Part shown: piece after piece, positions 17,420 to 25,045 of the stretch | Layout: each line of letters opens with the position of its first letter | Numbering within the stretch: the first letter of the stretch is position 1 | DNA from: Sporisorium sorghi | Taxonomy: Eukaryota; Basidiomycota; Ustilaginomycetes; Ustilaginales; Ustilaginaceae | Reading direction: 5' to 3' | Length of the DNA stretch: 64,000 nt | Assembly (NCBI GenBank): GCA_023212695.1 | Contig: JALCCG010000051.1 | Span: forward strand, 37,824-101,823 | Position numbers and translations under genes: made by a program | The notes under the pieces: model-generated | The model's input: the letters and a program-made list of their open reading frames with translations, nothing else | What the model was told of the DNA's origin: nothing | Databases searched by the model: none

Positions 17420-19062
17420 GATATCAGCTTTCCTCTCCGAAGCTCTTCCTGAAATGCGCGCAGCCTGCTGTTACGCACCGACAAGGCGACAATGAACAGA
17501 TCCCAGCGCTCCTGCTGCTTGAGCTTCTTATATAGCTTGGCTAATCGCTTGAGCAGCTTGACGGCTGCTTTATAGCCGGCACGGTTCTTGTGAAGGATGT
17601 ACCGTTCGACCGCCTGATGGTAAAAAGGCAGCAGCAATTCGGGCGCATTCTTCTCAATCGGGGCAAGCTCGCTGACCCGAAGCTCCAGCGGTTCCCGGCC
17701 TGTGCTTAATTGGTAGTCGATCCATTCCCGCCATCTGCCATGCGTGATTAAGGCATTCTGGTAGATGTCCTTCGAGTAAGGCAGCATAGCCGCGAGACTG
17801 TTCCACATCCGCTCAGCCTTCTCGGGCAGATGCTGAATAACGGCATCCCAGTAATATTGATAACTGCTGAGGTGCTCGTTTCGGTGACTGCCGAGCAGGG
17901 GGCCGATCTCGGGGAGCCACTGGGCCAGCCTGTCCCATTCCTGGGCGGCGTGCAGCATGTCAAAGAAGCCGAGGACTGCAGCCGGGGGAAGGCTGCTGAT
18001 CTTGTCTGCTTCCCGGAGCAGATTCCAGGACGTTTCATCTTCTCTAAGATAGAAGGACATTAAGCCCTGCGCCGTAAACCATGAGGCCCGTGAGAGCGTG
18101 CTGCCGAATTCCGCTTCGGCTGTCTGAAGCTGCTCCAGCTCCGCTTGGATCAAGCTGGCATTATGTTTCGCAAGCGGATAGATCCAGTGAATCCAGAGCT
18201 GCATGTAGACCTGGGCATAAAATTTACGGTTCCTCGGTTCGCTCAGCATGCTCTGCCGGACATAGGCATTGGTCTCGGTCAATCGCTGTCCGAACGCCTC
18301 TTTGGGCTCGATGCCCTCAAGACCTTCCTTGAAGATGTGTTCCATTCGAGCCTGAATATGATCTGCAGCGATCTGCGTATGATAGCCAATGTAAGAGCCT
18401 GAGGCATTCCAGGCACTGGCGGGCTGCTTGACCAGCTTCTCCAGAATAAAGAGATGGGCATGGAGCTCGTATAATGGATCCATATCCGCCGGCATCGGCG
18501 GTTTGATATGGTGCAGGGAGGCCAGCGCATTTTTGGCGTAAAACGAATTCTGCGTGTTAGCTCCCAGGGATGCCGTGCACAATTCAAACAGCTCATGCCA
18601 TGCGGAGATCGGCAGCTCGGGCAAATGGTCTGCCTGCACTCGCCATTTCGAGGTACTGGCGGCAGGGCGTCCTTGTATGTGACCGGAGCGAGCTTCGTTC
18701 TGAGCATAAGAAGCGGCGGGGGCATACGAGGTGGAATGCGCGTTTACCAGAGCATGAACAGACCTCCCCTGAAGCTGGGCATAGTCAAGGAGAACGGCCA
18801 CCATATGCTTGCAGCCTTCCTTAACGGGACAGCTGCACTCGCTGTCATTCAGGGAATGAATATGAAGCCGGGTACGGTAGGTTTCCGTCCCGTCCACAGC
18901 GGCTTCTATAATCCCGGAAGAGTCTGTCAGCTCGCTTGCATGGACACGGCCCTGCTTGTAGTATTGAAATCCCCGTTTGAGGGTCAGGTCGCTGAAATAA
19001 CCGGCTGTCTGCTGAATGAGCGTCTGCCACTGTATATCATCTAACGTTAGGTTTGGGTTCAT
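17416..19062 (-). CDS. SWIM zinc-finger protein
   Basis: A 548-aa protein with one SWIM zinc-finger, CSCPVKEGCKHMVAVLL near residues 75-91 (pattern CxC...CxH), which in this family binds DNA or proteins. The remaining 450 residues are helical and rich in Trp, Leu and Ala, with no other domain I recognise. It is the first gene of a two-gene unit with the SNF2 ATPase and is likely its partner. The start has TTAGGAG about 12 bases upstream. Length and order match the YwqB/YwqA arrangement of Bacillus. Confidence 0.87.
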   Translation of the reverse strand: MNPNLTLDDIQWQTLIQQTAGYFSDLTLKRGFQYYKQGRVHASELTDSSGIIEAAVDGTETYRTRLHIHSLNDSECSCPVKEGCKHMVAVLLDYAQLQGRSVHALVNAHSTSYAPAASYAQNEARSGHIQGRPAASTSKWRVQADHLPELPISAWHELFELCTASLGANTQNSFYAKNALASLHHIKPPMPADMDPLYELHAHLFILEKLVKQPASAWNASGSYIGYHTQIAADHIQARMEHIFKEGLEGIEPKEAFGQRLTETNAYVRQSMLSEPRNRKFYAQVYMQLWIHWIYPLAKHNASLIQAELEQLQTAEAEFGSTLSRASWFTAQGLMSFYLREDETSWNLLREADKISSLPPAAVLGFFDMLHAAQEWDRLAQWLPEIGPLLGSHRNEHLSSYQYYWDAVIQHLPEKAERMWNSLAAMLPYSKDIYQNALITHGRWREWIDYQLSTGREPLELRVSELAPIEKNAPELLLPFYHQAVERYILHKNRAGYKAAVKLLKRLAKLYKKLKQQERWDLFIVALSVRNSRLRAFQEELRRGKLIS

Positions 19063-19158
19063 AATAAGGCGGTCTCCTAAGAGAAATCATTCTAAGTTAT
19101 CCATTAAATCTATCACATTCCTATAGATGAAGAAACCAGCGGGGAATTTCTTCTTGCT

Positions 19159-19188
19159 GAAAAGCCCGGTAACAGCTGTACGGGCTTC
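19159..19188 (-). terminator. Terminator after small ORF
   Basis: Minus-strand stem AAGCCCG (19181-19187) with CGGGCTT (19162-19168) and a 12-base loop, followed by TTTC. It begins 24 bases after the stop of the 58-aa ORF. Confidence 0.55.
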
Positions 19189-19211
19189 TCAAGGGCACTG
19201 ATGTTGTAAAG

Positions 19212-19388
19212 TTACTGCTCCTCCAAGGATTCGTTCGTGATGGCATCGCAGCAGGAGTAATCCACAATAATGCTAGGCTGTGCCATTGTGTTATTGATGA
19301 AATGTACGTTCCGGTTCCGTGGAAGCAGGTAAGGTTCCCTTGGATTAGGCCCTGTCATGGATGATCCATCCATGTAAAAAAGAGGCAT
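19212..19388 (-). CDS. Possible 58-aa small protein
   Basis: A short frame starting MPLFYMDGSSMTG and ending CCDAITNESLEEQ. GGAGAGGGGG lies 7 bases before the ATG, a strong ribosome binding site, and a terminator-like hairpin follows the stop. Composition looks like real protein: acidic C terminus, a Cys-Cys pair and no low-complexity run. I do not recognise it. The ribosome binding site sits inside the right arm of the hairpin at 19389-19424, so translation could be controlled by folding. It may instead be a chance frame. Confidence 0.4.
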   Translation of the reverse strand: MPLFYMDGSSMTGPNPREPYLLPRNRNVHFINNTMAQPSIIVDYSCCDAITNESLEEQ

Positions 19389-19424
19389 AAAAAAGCCCCC
19401 TCTCCGAGATTTCGGAAGGAGGCT
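19385..19424 (-). terminator. Terminator of small membrane-protein gene, or leader hairpin
   Basis: Minus-strand stem AGCCTCCTTCCGA with TCGGAGAGGGGGCT (one bulge), followed by TTTTTTA. It fits an intrinsic terminator for the genes upstream, but its right arm also carries the ribosome binding site of the 58-aa frame. Confidence 0.65.
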
Positions 19425-19662
19425 GATGTGGGCAGAAGCAGAATCTGGCGGCCTAAGGAATCAAAAAAAATCAAGCATCCGTGCCACATCTAAAAAACCG
19501 CAGAAACCCTATCCCGAAACACCCCATATCGAAGTATTACCTAGTGCAGGGACAGAATGCATAGAGCATTGGCTTTTTGGTTTATCCTTTCATTTCTGGT
19601 TCCCTGGACTTTATGACAGCATACTCCGTGGCTTCAACCCTCGATTATCCGAAGCTCCACCT
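19425..19662. other. Intergenic stretch, nothing recognised
   Basis: The stretch between the hairpin and the small membrane-protein gene has no good ribosome binding site on either strand. A plus-strand frame crossing it runs antisense into the small membrane gene and looks spurious. Confidence 0.5.
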
Positions 19663-19836
19663 TTACAGCCGTCGGTTTCTTTTCTCATCGATGTAGAGTT
19701 CAAGTGCGGTTATGGCCCGCATCATCAGCTTGATGAGCAGATACAACGCGCATAATCCAAGGAGTATGAAAAGTCCGTAAACGATAATGATCAACATCGA
19801 CCATATGCCAAACATGGACATCCCGCCAAATTCCAT
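19663..19836 (-). CDS. Small membrane protein
   Basis: A 57-aa protein with one long hydrophobic helix (MLIIIVYGLFILLGLCALYL) and a basic C terminus (DEKRNRRL). The start at 19836 has GGGAGGTGA 5 bases upstream; the longer start at 19854 would place that site inside the gene. It follows the 295-aa hypothetical gene by 27 bases and is probably in one unit with it. No family recognised. Confidence 0.7.
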   Translation of the reverse strand: MEFGGMSMFGIWSMLIIIVYGLFILLGLCALYLLIKLMMRAITALELYIDEKRNRRL

Positions 19837-19863
19837 AAACTCACCTCCCTTCAAGGTGTTTTT

Positions 19864-20751
19864 TTACAAGTCGATATCAAACAGTCTTGCTGCCTCATCC
19901 TGAAGATCAAGCGACAGCATGGTCTCCCGAAGCAGCTTGGATACAGGCGACGGTTGATCACGGTCCAGGACATACCAATAGTTGGCGTCACGGATGAACG
20001 CCAGTTTCGCTGCCGTGCTGGATGCATTCGACAGGTAGGTGCGCATCCGGCTTAGCTCCCTCTTCGTCTCGGCTCTGCTTGCATCGAAGTCGAAGCGTTC
20101 CGATGGCGCATCTTCGCCCATAACGCCTAATCCATCCAGCGTTAACAGGGAACAGCTCGATTCTCTTTCCCGAAGGACCTCCCGTAAATAAGGGAGAACG
20201 GCTCTGGGTTTGGCCCCGAATTCAGATCTCAGACGCTCGAAAATCTCCTTCCGGGTTTGGGTAATTGGAACGGGAGATTCCGCCTCGAATTGTGCTTCTT
20301 CCTGACGCTTCATTTCTTCATCCGTACACGCCCACCATGATTCCAGATGCTCTGCATGCGGAACCGAGACCACCAGATCCAGAAATTCCGCCATATTGCG
20401 CGCAATCAAACGAATCGGGGGATCGTTGGTTGGGGTAACGCAGACGATGGCGGCAGACTCAAGATTCTTTACCTTGCCGAAATCGGTCAAGAAGCCAAAA
20501 TGAATGCCACCCCCGCCGGTTTCTGCGAAGGGAATCAAGTCAGGAGGAGTAATGGAATACGGCGCATAGGAACCGGTCATCCGGAAGCCGATCCAGCTCA
20601 TGTCAAAGCCCTTTGCGGTGTATTCTTGGCTAAGCTCAAGCAAACGATGGATCACCGGAGGTATCGGGTAAGAGCCATAGGCCTGCCTTAAGGAGGAACC
20701 CATTCGGCTCATCATGAATACTTTCCGGTAAAGGCTAAACATTTTTTTCAT
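19864..20751 (-). CDS. Hypothetical protein, possibly SUKH/SMI1-like
   Basis: A 295-aa cytoplasmic protein. The first 130 residues include LIPFAETGGGGIHFGFLTDFG and PPIRLIARNMAEFLDLV, which resemble the core pattern of SMI1/KNR4 (SUKH) domains: a Gly-rich loop after IPFA, then a late helix ending in a hydrophobic patch. The rest is unassigned and rich in Arg and Glu (residues about 150-290). The start has AGGAGG 6 bases upstream. SUKH proteins serve as immunity proteins in contact-dependent systems, but no such toxin gene is visible here, so that role is not claimed. It is divergent from the AraC-GH39 gene. Confidence 0.6.
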   Translation of the reverse strand: MKKMFSLYRKVFMMSRMGSSLRQAYGSYPIPPVIHRLLELSQEYTAKGFDMSWIGFRMTGSYAPYSITPPDLIPFAETGGGGIHFGFLTDFGKVKNLESAAIVCVTPTNDPPIRLIARNMAEFLDLVVSVPHAEHLESWWACTDEEMKRQEEAQFEAESPVPITQTRKEIFERLRSEFGAKPRAVLPYLREVLRERESSCSLLTLDGLGVMGEDAPSERFDFDASRAETKRELSRMRTYLSNASSTAAKLAFIRDANYWYVLDRDQPSPVSKLLRETMLSLDLQDEAARLFDIDL

Positions 20752-20949
20752 AGGATCCTCCTGGTATTTGCATCATAGGTCTACATACCTATAAGATTAG
20801 AAGAGAGGGCAATTTCAGCATGCTTCGCATTCCAGAATATAACAATACGATCTAACTTTAACATAATGCAGGGGACGTTGTAATGAAATTTGCATATGAA
20901 GCCAAAAATACATAACTTCCGCTAAAGCAAAGAAAAGGAGGAAAATGAA

Positions 20950-23487
20950 TTGAAGACATCCATCTATGAATTGGTGGAGACGGGAGACGAGCTGCCTTTT
21001 GACGTGTCCCTGCACAGGGTGAATTATGTACCGAGCCACTGGCATAACAGTGTGGAGATTATTTTTGTGCTGAGCGGGAATCTTGAGGTCACAGTAGGGA
21101 GTCAGCAGCACAAGCTGGCAGAGGGCGATGTGTTCCTGATCAATCCGTGTCACGTTCATGAAGTGATGGGTCTCGATCAAAACATTATCGCTACGTTTCT
21201 AATTCCCTTGTCTTATCTCAAAGAGAACATTAAGGGGATTGAGCGTATTTCGTTCCAATGCGAATCCGGAACGGTACGACCTGAGCAGCGCAGCGCGCTT
21301 GATCAAATTCTGCAATTGCTGGCCGAGATGGTGCAGCTGAGCAATAAGAAGGGGGAAGCTTACGAACTGGACATGGGCATTCGAATGCTGGCCGTATTCT
21401 CCATCCTCATGAAGCAATTTCGGACAAGCGGCTCCAGCGGCGCGATGAACGAGAAGTATATGGAGCGCATGCTGCGCATTATCACTTATATCGATGAGCA
21501 CTACAGAGACGCCATATCGCTTCAGTCCCTAGCGGAGCGTGAATTTCTCTCGGTGCCATATCTGTCCAAATTTTTCAGTGAGAACATCGGATTGAATTTT
21601 CAATCCTATCTGACCAGCATTCGTCTGAAGCATGCGGTCGAAGACCTGCTGTTACGCGAGGAGCTTCCGATTGCGGACCTGGCCTTGAATCACGGTTTTC
21701 CGAATGCCAAGTCATTCTATACCGCCTTTAAGAACCGGTACCATATGACGCCGCATGAGTACCGCAAGCAGTATCGTCCGGAGATGGCCCCCCGGAAGAA
21801 GGAGGACATTTCCTCCCATTATCTGAATTTTAATCATTCGAGTGCGCTGGGCATCATCCACCAGTTTCTGGAGCGAAGCAAGTCCAGAGAGGTCCGGAAG
21901 GTGGAGACCCTGGAAACAAGAGCTTATGAAATCGATGCGGCACGGGTTGGAACAACCGTCAAACATACCTGGAAGAGCCTGATTACCATTGGAAAAGCCA
22001 AGGAGGGGCTGCATGCCGATGTACAGCAGCATCTGAAGTATGTGCAGCGGCGAAGTCCTTTTCAGTATTTGCGGTTCCACGGCATCTTTGATGACGGGAT
22101 GATGGTCTATCATGAGGACGAGGCAGGGCAGCCCCGTTATAATTTTCGTTATGTGGACCAACTGTTTGACTTCTTGCTGTCCATTGGACTGAAGCCTTTT
22201 ATCGAGCTGGGATTCATGCCCTCCGCTCTGGCCTCCGATCCGGACCAAACGGTATTCTACCGGGCCAGTTACACCAGTCCTCCCAAATCCGTGGATAGAT
22301 GGTGTGAGCTTGTGGAGCGGTTGATTAGGCACTGCATGAACCGTTACGGAGCGGCGGAGGTGGAGAGCTGGAAGTTTGAATTCTGGAATGAGCCCGAGTT
22401 CCATATATTCTGGCCTGCCTCACAGGATGAATACAGGGCGCTGTATTTAAGGACCTATCAGACGGTGAAAAGAATATCGCAGTCGCTCCAGATCGGCGCT
22501 CCGGGAAGGATCATTACGGTGGATTCCGTCTCCATCGTTAAGGATTTTTTTGAGTTTTGCCGACATCACGCCTGCCAGCCGGATTTTATTCCGCTTCACT
22601 TCTATCCGCACGAGCGCATCGAGGATATGGTGAACGCGGAGTTTATCGGACAAATGCTCGATACCGACCCCTATTACCAGCTGCTTGAGGAATTTGGCGG
22701 GATATCGCCAAATCCTGATTTCTTGAAGGAAAGACTGAACGCTGAGCTTGAGCTGCTTGCAGCGTACGGATTGTCGGGCTGCGAGATTTATCTTACCGAA
22801 TGGAATTCGACGGCATACCACCGCGAGCTCACGAACGATACGGTGTACAAGGCCGCTTATATCGTGAAGAATCTGCTCGATAATCTGGATGTTATCCATG
22901 GATTCGGGTACTGGGTCCTCAGCGACAACATTGAGGAGACCTTTCCGTCCCGGGAGCTGTTCCATGGAGGCCTCGGCCTGATTGCGCAATATGGGATCCC
23001 GAAGGCTGCGATGCATGCCTATGAGCTGTTATCGAAGCTGGGTCACACCGTACTGGCTCAGGGTGAGGGATATATCGTGAGTGCCGGAGACGGCGGGTAT
23101 CAGATTCTCACGTACAATTACTGCCACTTCGACGACCTGTACGCCATGGGCGATATCTCTTTTATTGATCATACGCATCGTTATAACGGCTTCAAGCATG
23201 AGCGGACATTAAAAATAGACATAACCCTCATGAACGTTCCGGATGGCCGGTTCAAAATGGTGAAGCATACGATCGACCGCAACCAAGGAAGCAGTTATGA
23301 TGCCTGGGTCGCGATGGGAGCCCCGGAATCCCTAACAAAGGAGGACGTTCAGTATCTTAAGGCGAGTTCCTGTCCCCGCCGGCACGTGTCATATGTCGAT
23401 GCAGAGCCCGGGGCAGCACTAACCGTCTGCTTCAATCTTGAGCCTCACGGGGTAGCGCTCATAGAGCTGACACCTACGTATGATTGA
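20950..23487 (+). CDS. AraC-type regulator fused to GH39 glycosidase domain
   Basis: An 845-aa fusion. Residues about 10-85 form a cupin-like sensor (HWHNSVEIIFVLSGNLEVTVG, GDVFLINPCHVHEV). Residues about 170-275 are the AraC DNA-binding domain with two helix-turn-helices (LQSLAEREFLSVPYLSKFFS and IADLALNHGFPNAKSFYTAFK). Residues about 300-800 are a glycoside hydrolase family 39 domain. The acid/base glutamate is in FWNEPEF (near 479) and the nucleophile glutamate in YLTEWNST (near 616), so both catalytic residues are kept. No signal peptide. The start is TTG after AAAGGAGG; an ATG AAT TGA triplet overlaps it. It heads the MFS and GH3 genes, so it may regulate and hydrolyse xylo-oligosaccharides or similar sugars. 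The substrate is inferred. Confidence 0.88.
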   Translation: MKTSIYELVETGDELPFDVSLHRVNYVPSHWHNSVEIIFVLSGNLEVTVGSQQHKLAEGDVFLINPCHVHEVMGLDQNIIATFLIPLSYLKENIKGIERISFQCESGTVRPEQRSALDQILQLLAEMVQLSNKKGEAYELDMGIRMLAVFSILMKQFRTSGSSGAMNEKYMERMLRIITYIDEHYRDAISLQSLAEREFLSVPYLSKFFSENIGLNFQSYLTSIRLKHAVEDLLLREELPIADLALNHGFPNAKSFYTAFKNRYHMTPHEYRKQYRPEMAPRKKEDISSHYLNFNHSSALGIIHQFLERSKSREVRKVETLETRAYEIDAARVGTTVKHTWKSLITIGKAKEGLHADVQQHLKYVQRRSPFQYLRFHGIFDDGMMVYHEDEAGQPRYNFRYVDQLFDFLLSIGLKPFIELGFMPSALASDPDQTVFYRASYTSPPKSVDRWCELVERLIRHCMNRYGAAEVESWKFEFWNEPEFHIFWPASQDEYRALYLRTYQTVKRISQSLQIGAPGRIITVDSVSIVKDFFEFCRHHACQPDFIPLHFYPHERIEDMVNAEFIGQMLDTDPYYQLLEEFGGISPNPDFLKERLNAELELLAAYGLSGCEIYLTEWNSTAYHRELTNDTVYKAAYIVKNLLDNLDVIHGFGYWVLSDNIEETFPSRELFHGGLGLIAQYGIPKAAMHAYELLSKLGHTVLAQGEGYIVSAGDGGYQILTYNYCHFDDLYAMGDISFIDHTHRYNGFKHERTLKIDITLMNVPDGRFKMVKHTIDRNQGSSYDAWVAMGAPESLTKEDVQYLKASSCPRRHVSYVDAEPGAALTVCFNLEPHGVALIELTPTYD

Positions 23488-23523
23488 ATTGTGTCAATTC
23501 TTAATCTCCTTCTATTGAAGTTA

Positions 23524-23537
23524 GGAAAACGTTTACA
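23524..23537 (+). promoter_or_regulatory. cre-like site 1 before MFS gene
   Basis: GGAAAACGTTTACA matches the CcpA consensus TGWAANCGNTNWCA at all but the first base. It lies 115 bases before the MFS start. Confidence 0.5.
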
Positions 23538-23574
23538 AAAAGATGTTAAAAAAAAACGTAGAACTCTGTAAGCA

Positions 23575-23604
23575 GCCGCCTGTCTTGATGAAGGCGGTTT
23601 CTTT
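23575..23604 (+). terminator. Terminator after AraC-GH39 gene
   Basis: Stem GCCGCCT/AGGCGGT (23575-23581 with 23592-23598) followed by TTCTTTT. It separates the fusion gene from the MFS promoter. Confidence 0.65.
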
Positions 23605-23629
23605 TATAATAAAATTGTAATCGTTTTCA
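23605..23629 (+). promoter_or_regulatory. Promoter -10 with perfect cre site for MFS/GH3 genes
   Basis: TATAAT at 23605-23610 is followed by TGTAATCGTTTTCA (23616-23629), an exact match to the cre consensus, at the expected transcription start. CcpA bound there would block initiation. No clear -35 at good spacing was found. Confidence 0.7.
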
Positions 23630-23651
23630 TAATAATTAGGGGGTTATATCA

Positions 23652-24983
23652 ATGGCTGAAGCTAAGGTGAAAGGGCAGGTGCAAACATCGTTTGGCAGAC
23701 TGACTTTCGGTATTATGCTAGGTTATGGCTGCATGATGCTGGCATTAATGACACCTGCAACCTTGTTGCTGACTTTCAAAATGATTGAAATCGACCCGAA
23801 CGGATATACATCCTCCTATGGTCTGGTGGCAGGCATCGGGGCATTCTTCGCTCTTATCGGCAATCCGCTCGGCGGCGCCATCAGTGACCGTACGAACCTG
23901 TCGTTTGGACGGCGGCGTACATGGATTCTGATCGGTCCTTTGTTCGGCTGCGCGTCTCTTCTCATGATCGGCATGACGTCCTCGTTGTGGCTCATTATTA
24001 TCGGCTGGGCGATTGCGCAATTGTTCTTTAACTTCGGAATGGCGGCGTACACCGCGCTCATCCCGGATCAGGTCAAGCAGGAGAAACAAGGCACGGTATC
24101 CGGGCTTCTGGGATTGGTGCTGCCGGTAGCGATTGCGGTCGGCATGGTCATGATGACCTTCCTGACGGATGTTTCTTCCGCAGCGAAGTGGACTTTGCTC
24201 GCGGTGATCGGAGTGGTTGGTCCAGTCCTCAGTCTGTTCCTGATCCAGGAAGGCAAAGTGGATATCGTCCATAAGCAGCAAGAGAAAATCCCGTTTGGCG
24301 AAAAGCTCAGCAAAGTCTACCCAAGCCCGCGCCGGTATCCGGCTTTCACCTGGGCGGTTATTTCGAAGTTTCTCCTGATGATGGGTTACTGCAGCAGTCT
24401 TTATTTTACCGTTATGCTGGTCAACCGGATGGGCTATACCGAAGCTCAGGCGACAGCCAGTGTGGCAACCGTGAACATCATCTCCATGGTGGCAATGGCG
24501 GTTACCAGCATATTTGGCGGGATGCTGTCGGATAAGTTCCGTAAGCAAAAACCATTTCTGTACATGTCGGCTTTCATTATGATTTTGGCCACGCTGGTCT
24601 TTGCTTTTGTTCCGAATTATCTTGCCTATGTTATCGCTTCCGCAGTTCTGGGTCTCGGTTATGGATGCATCTCAGCTGTGGATATGGCGCTGGTTGCGCG
24701 GATTCTGCCCCGCAAGGAGGATTCTGCAAAAGACTTTGGCATCATGAACGTGGCGAATGCGCTGCCGCAATCCATCGTGCCTGCGATCGCGCCGTTCCTG
24801 CTGGGTGCAGGCACCATGATGGGTATCGGGGACTGGACCTTCTTCTATATCGCCCTCTCCGTATTCATGATGATCGGGATGATATCCATTAAGCCACTGC
24901 CTGAAATCGGGGAGCCGGTTGCAACGGAAGGAGATATGAATCCTTCCCCGGACCTCACGGCACCGAGCGTACAGAACGTATAA
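23652..24983 (+). CDS. MFS sugar transporter
   Basis: A 443-aa major facilitator transporter with about 12 hydrophobic helices. A family-typical loop [16 protein letters not shown] follows helix 2 (residues about 78-95), and a second [13 protein letters not shown] follows helix 8. The start ATG has a run of GGGGG 11 bases upstream. It lies between the AraC-GH39 and GH3 genes with a cre site at its start, so it probably imports the oligosaccharide or glycoside those enzymes cleave. The C-terminal 30 residues are polar and cytoplasmic. The substrate is not readable from sequence. Confidence 0.88.
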   Translation: MAEAKVKGQVQTSFGRLTFGIMLGYGCMMLALMTPATLLLTFKMIEIDPNGYTSSYGLVAGIGAFFALIGNPLGGAISDRTNLSFGRRRTWILIGPLFGCASLLMIGMTSSLWLIIIGWAIAQLFFNFGMAAYTALIPDQVKQEKQGTVSGLLGLVLPVAIAVGMVMMTFLTDVSSAAKWTLLAVIGVVGPVLSLFLIQEGKVDIVHKQQEKIPFGEKLSKVYPSPRRYPAFTWAVISKFLLMMGYCSSLYFTVMLVNRMGYTEAQATASVATVNIISMVAMAVTSIFGGMLSDKFRKQKPFLYMSAFIMILATLVFAFVPNYLAYVIASAVLGLGYGCISAVDMALVARILPRKEDSAKDFGIMNVANALPQSIVPAIAPFLLGAGTMMGIGDWTFFYIALSVFMMIGMISIKPLPEIGEPVATEGDMNPSPDLTAPSVQNV

Positions 24984-25045
24984 CGGAAAGTCCATAGCTG
25001 GCGCAGAGCGAAAGAGCAGACAAACTTGGAGTGGAGGGAATCACA

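Noticed and set aside
19426..19755. 109-codon plus-strand frame
   Set aside because: No ribosome binding site, runs antisense into the small membrane-protein gene.
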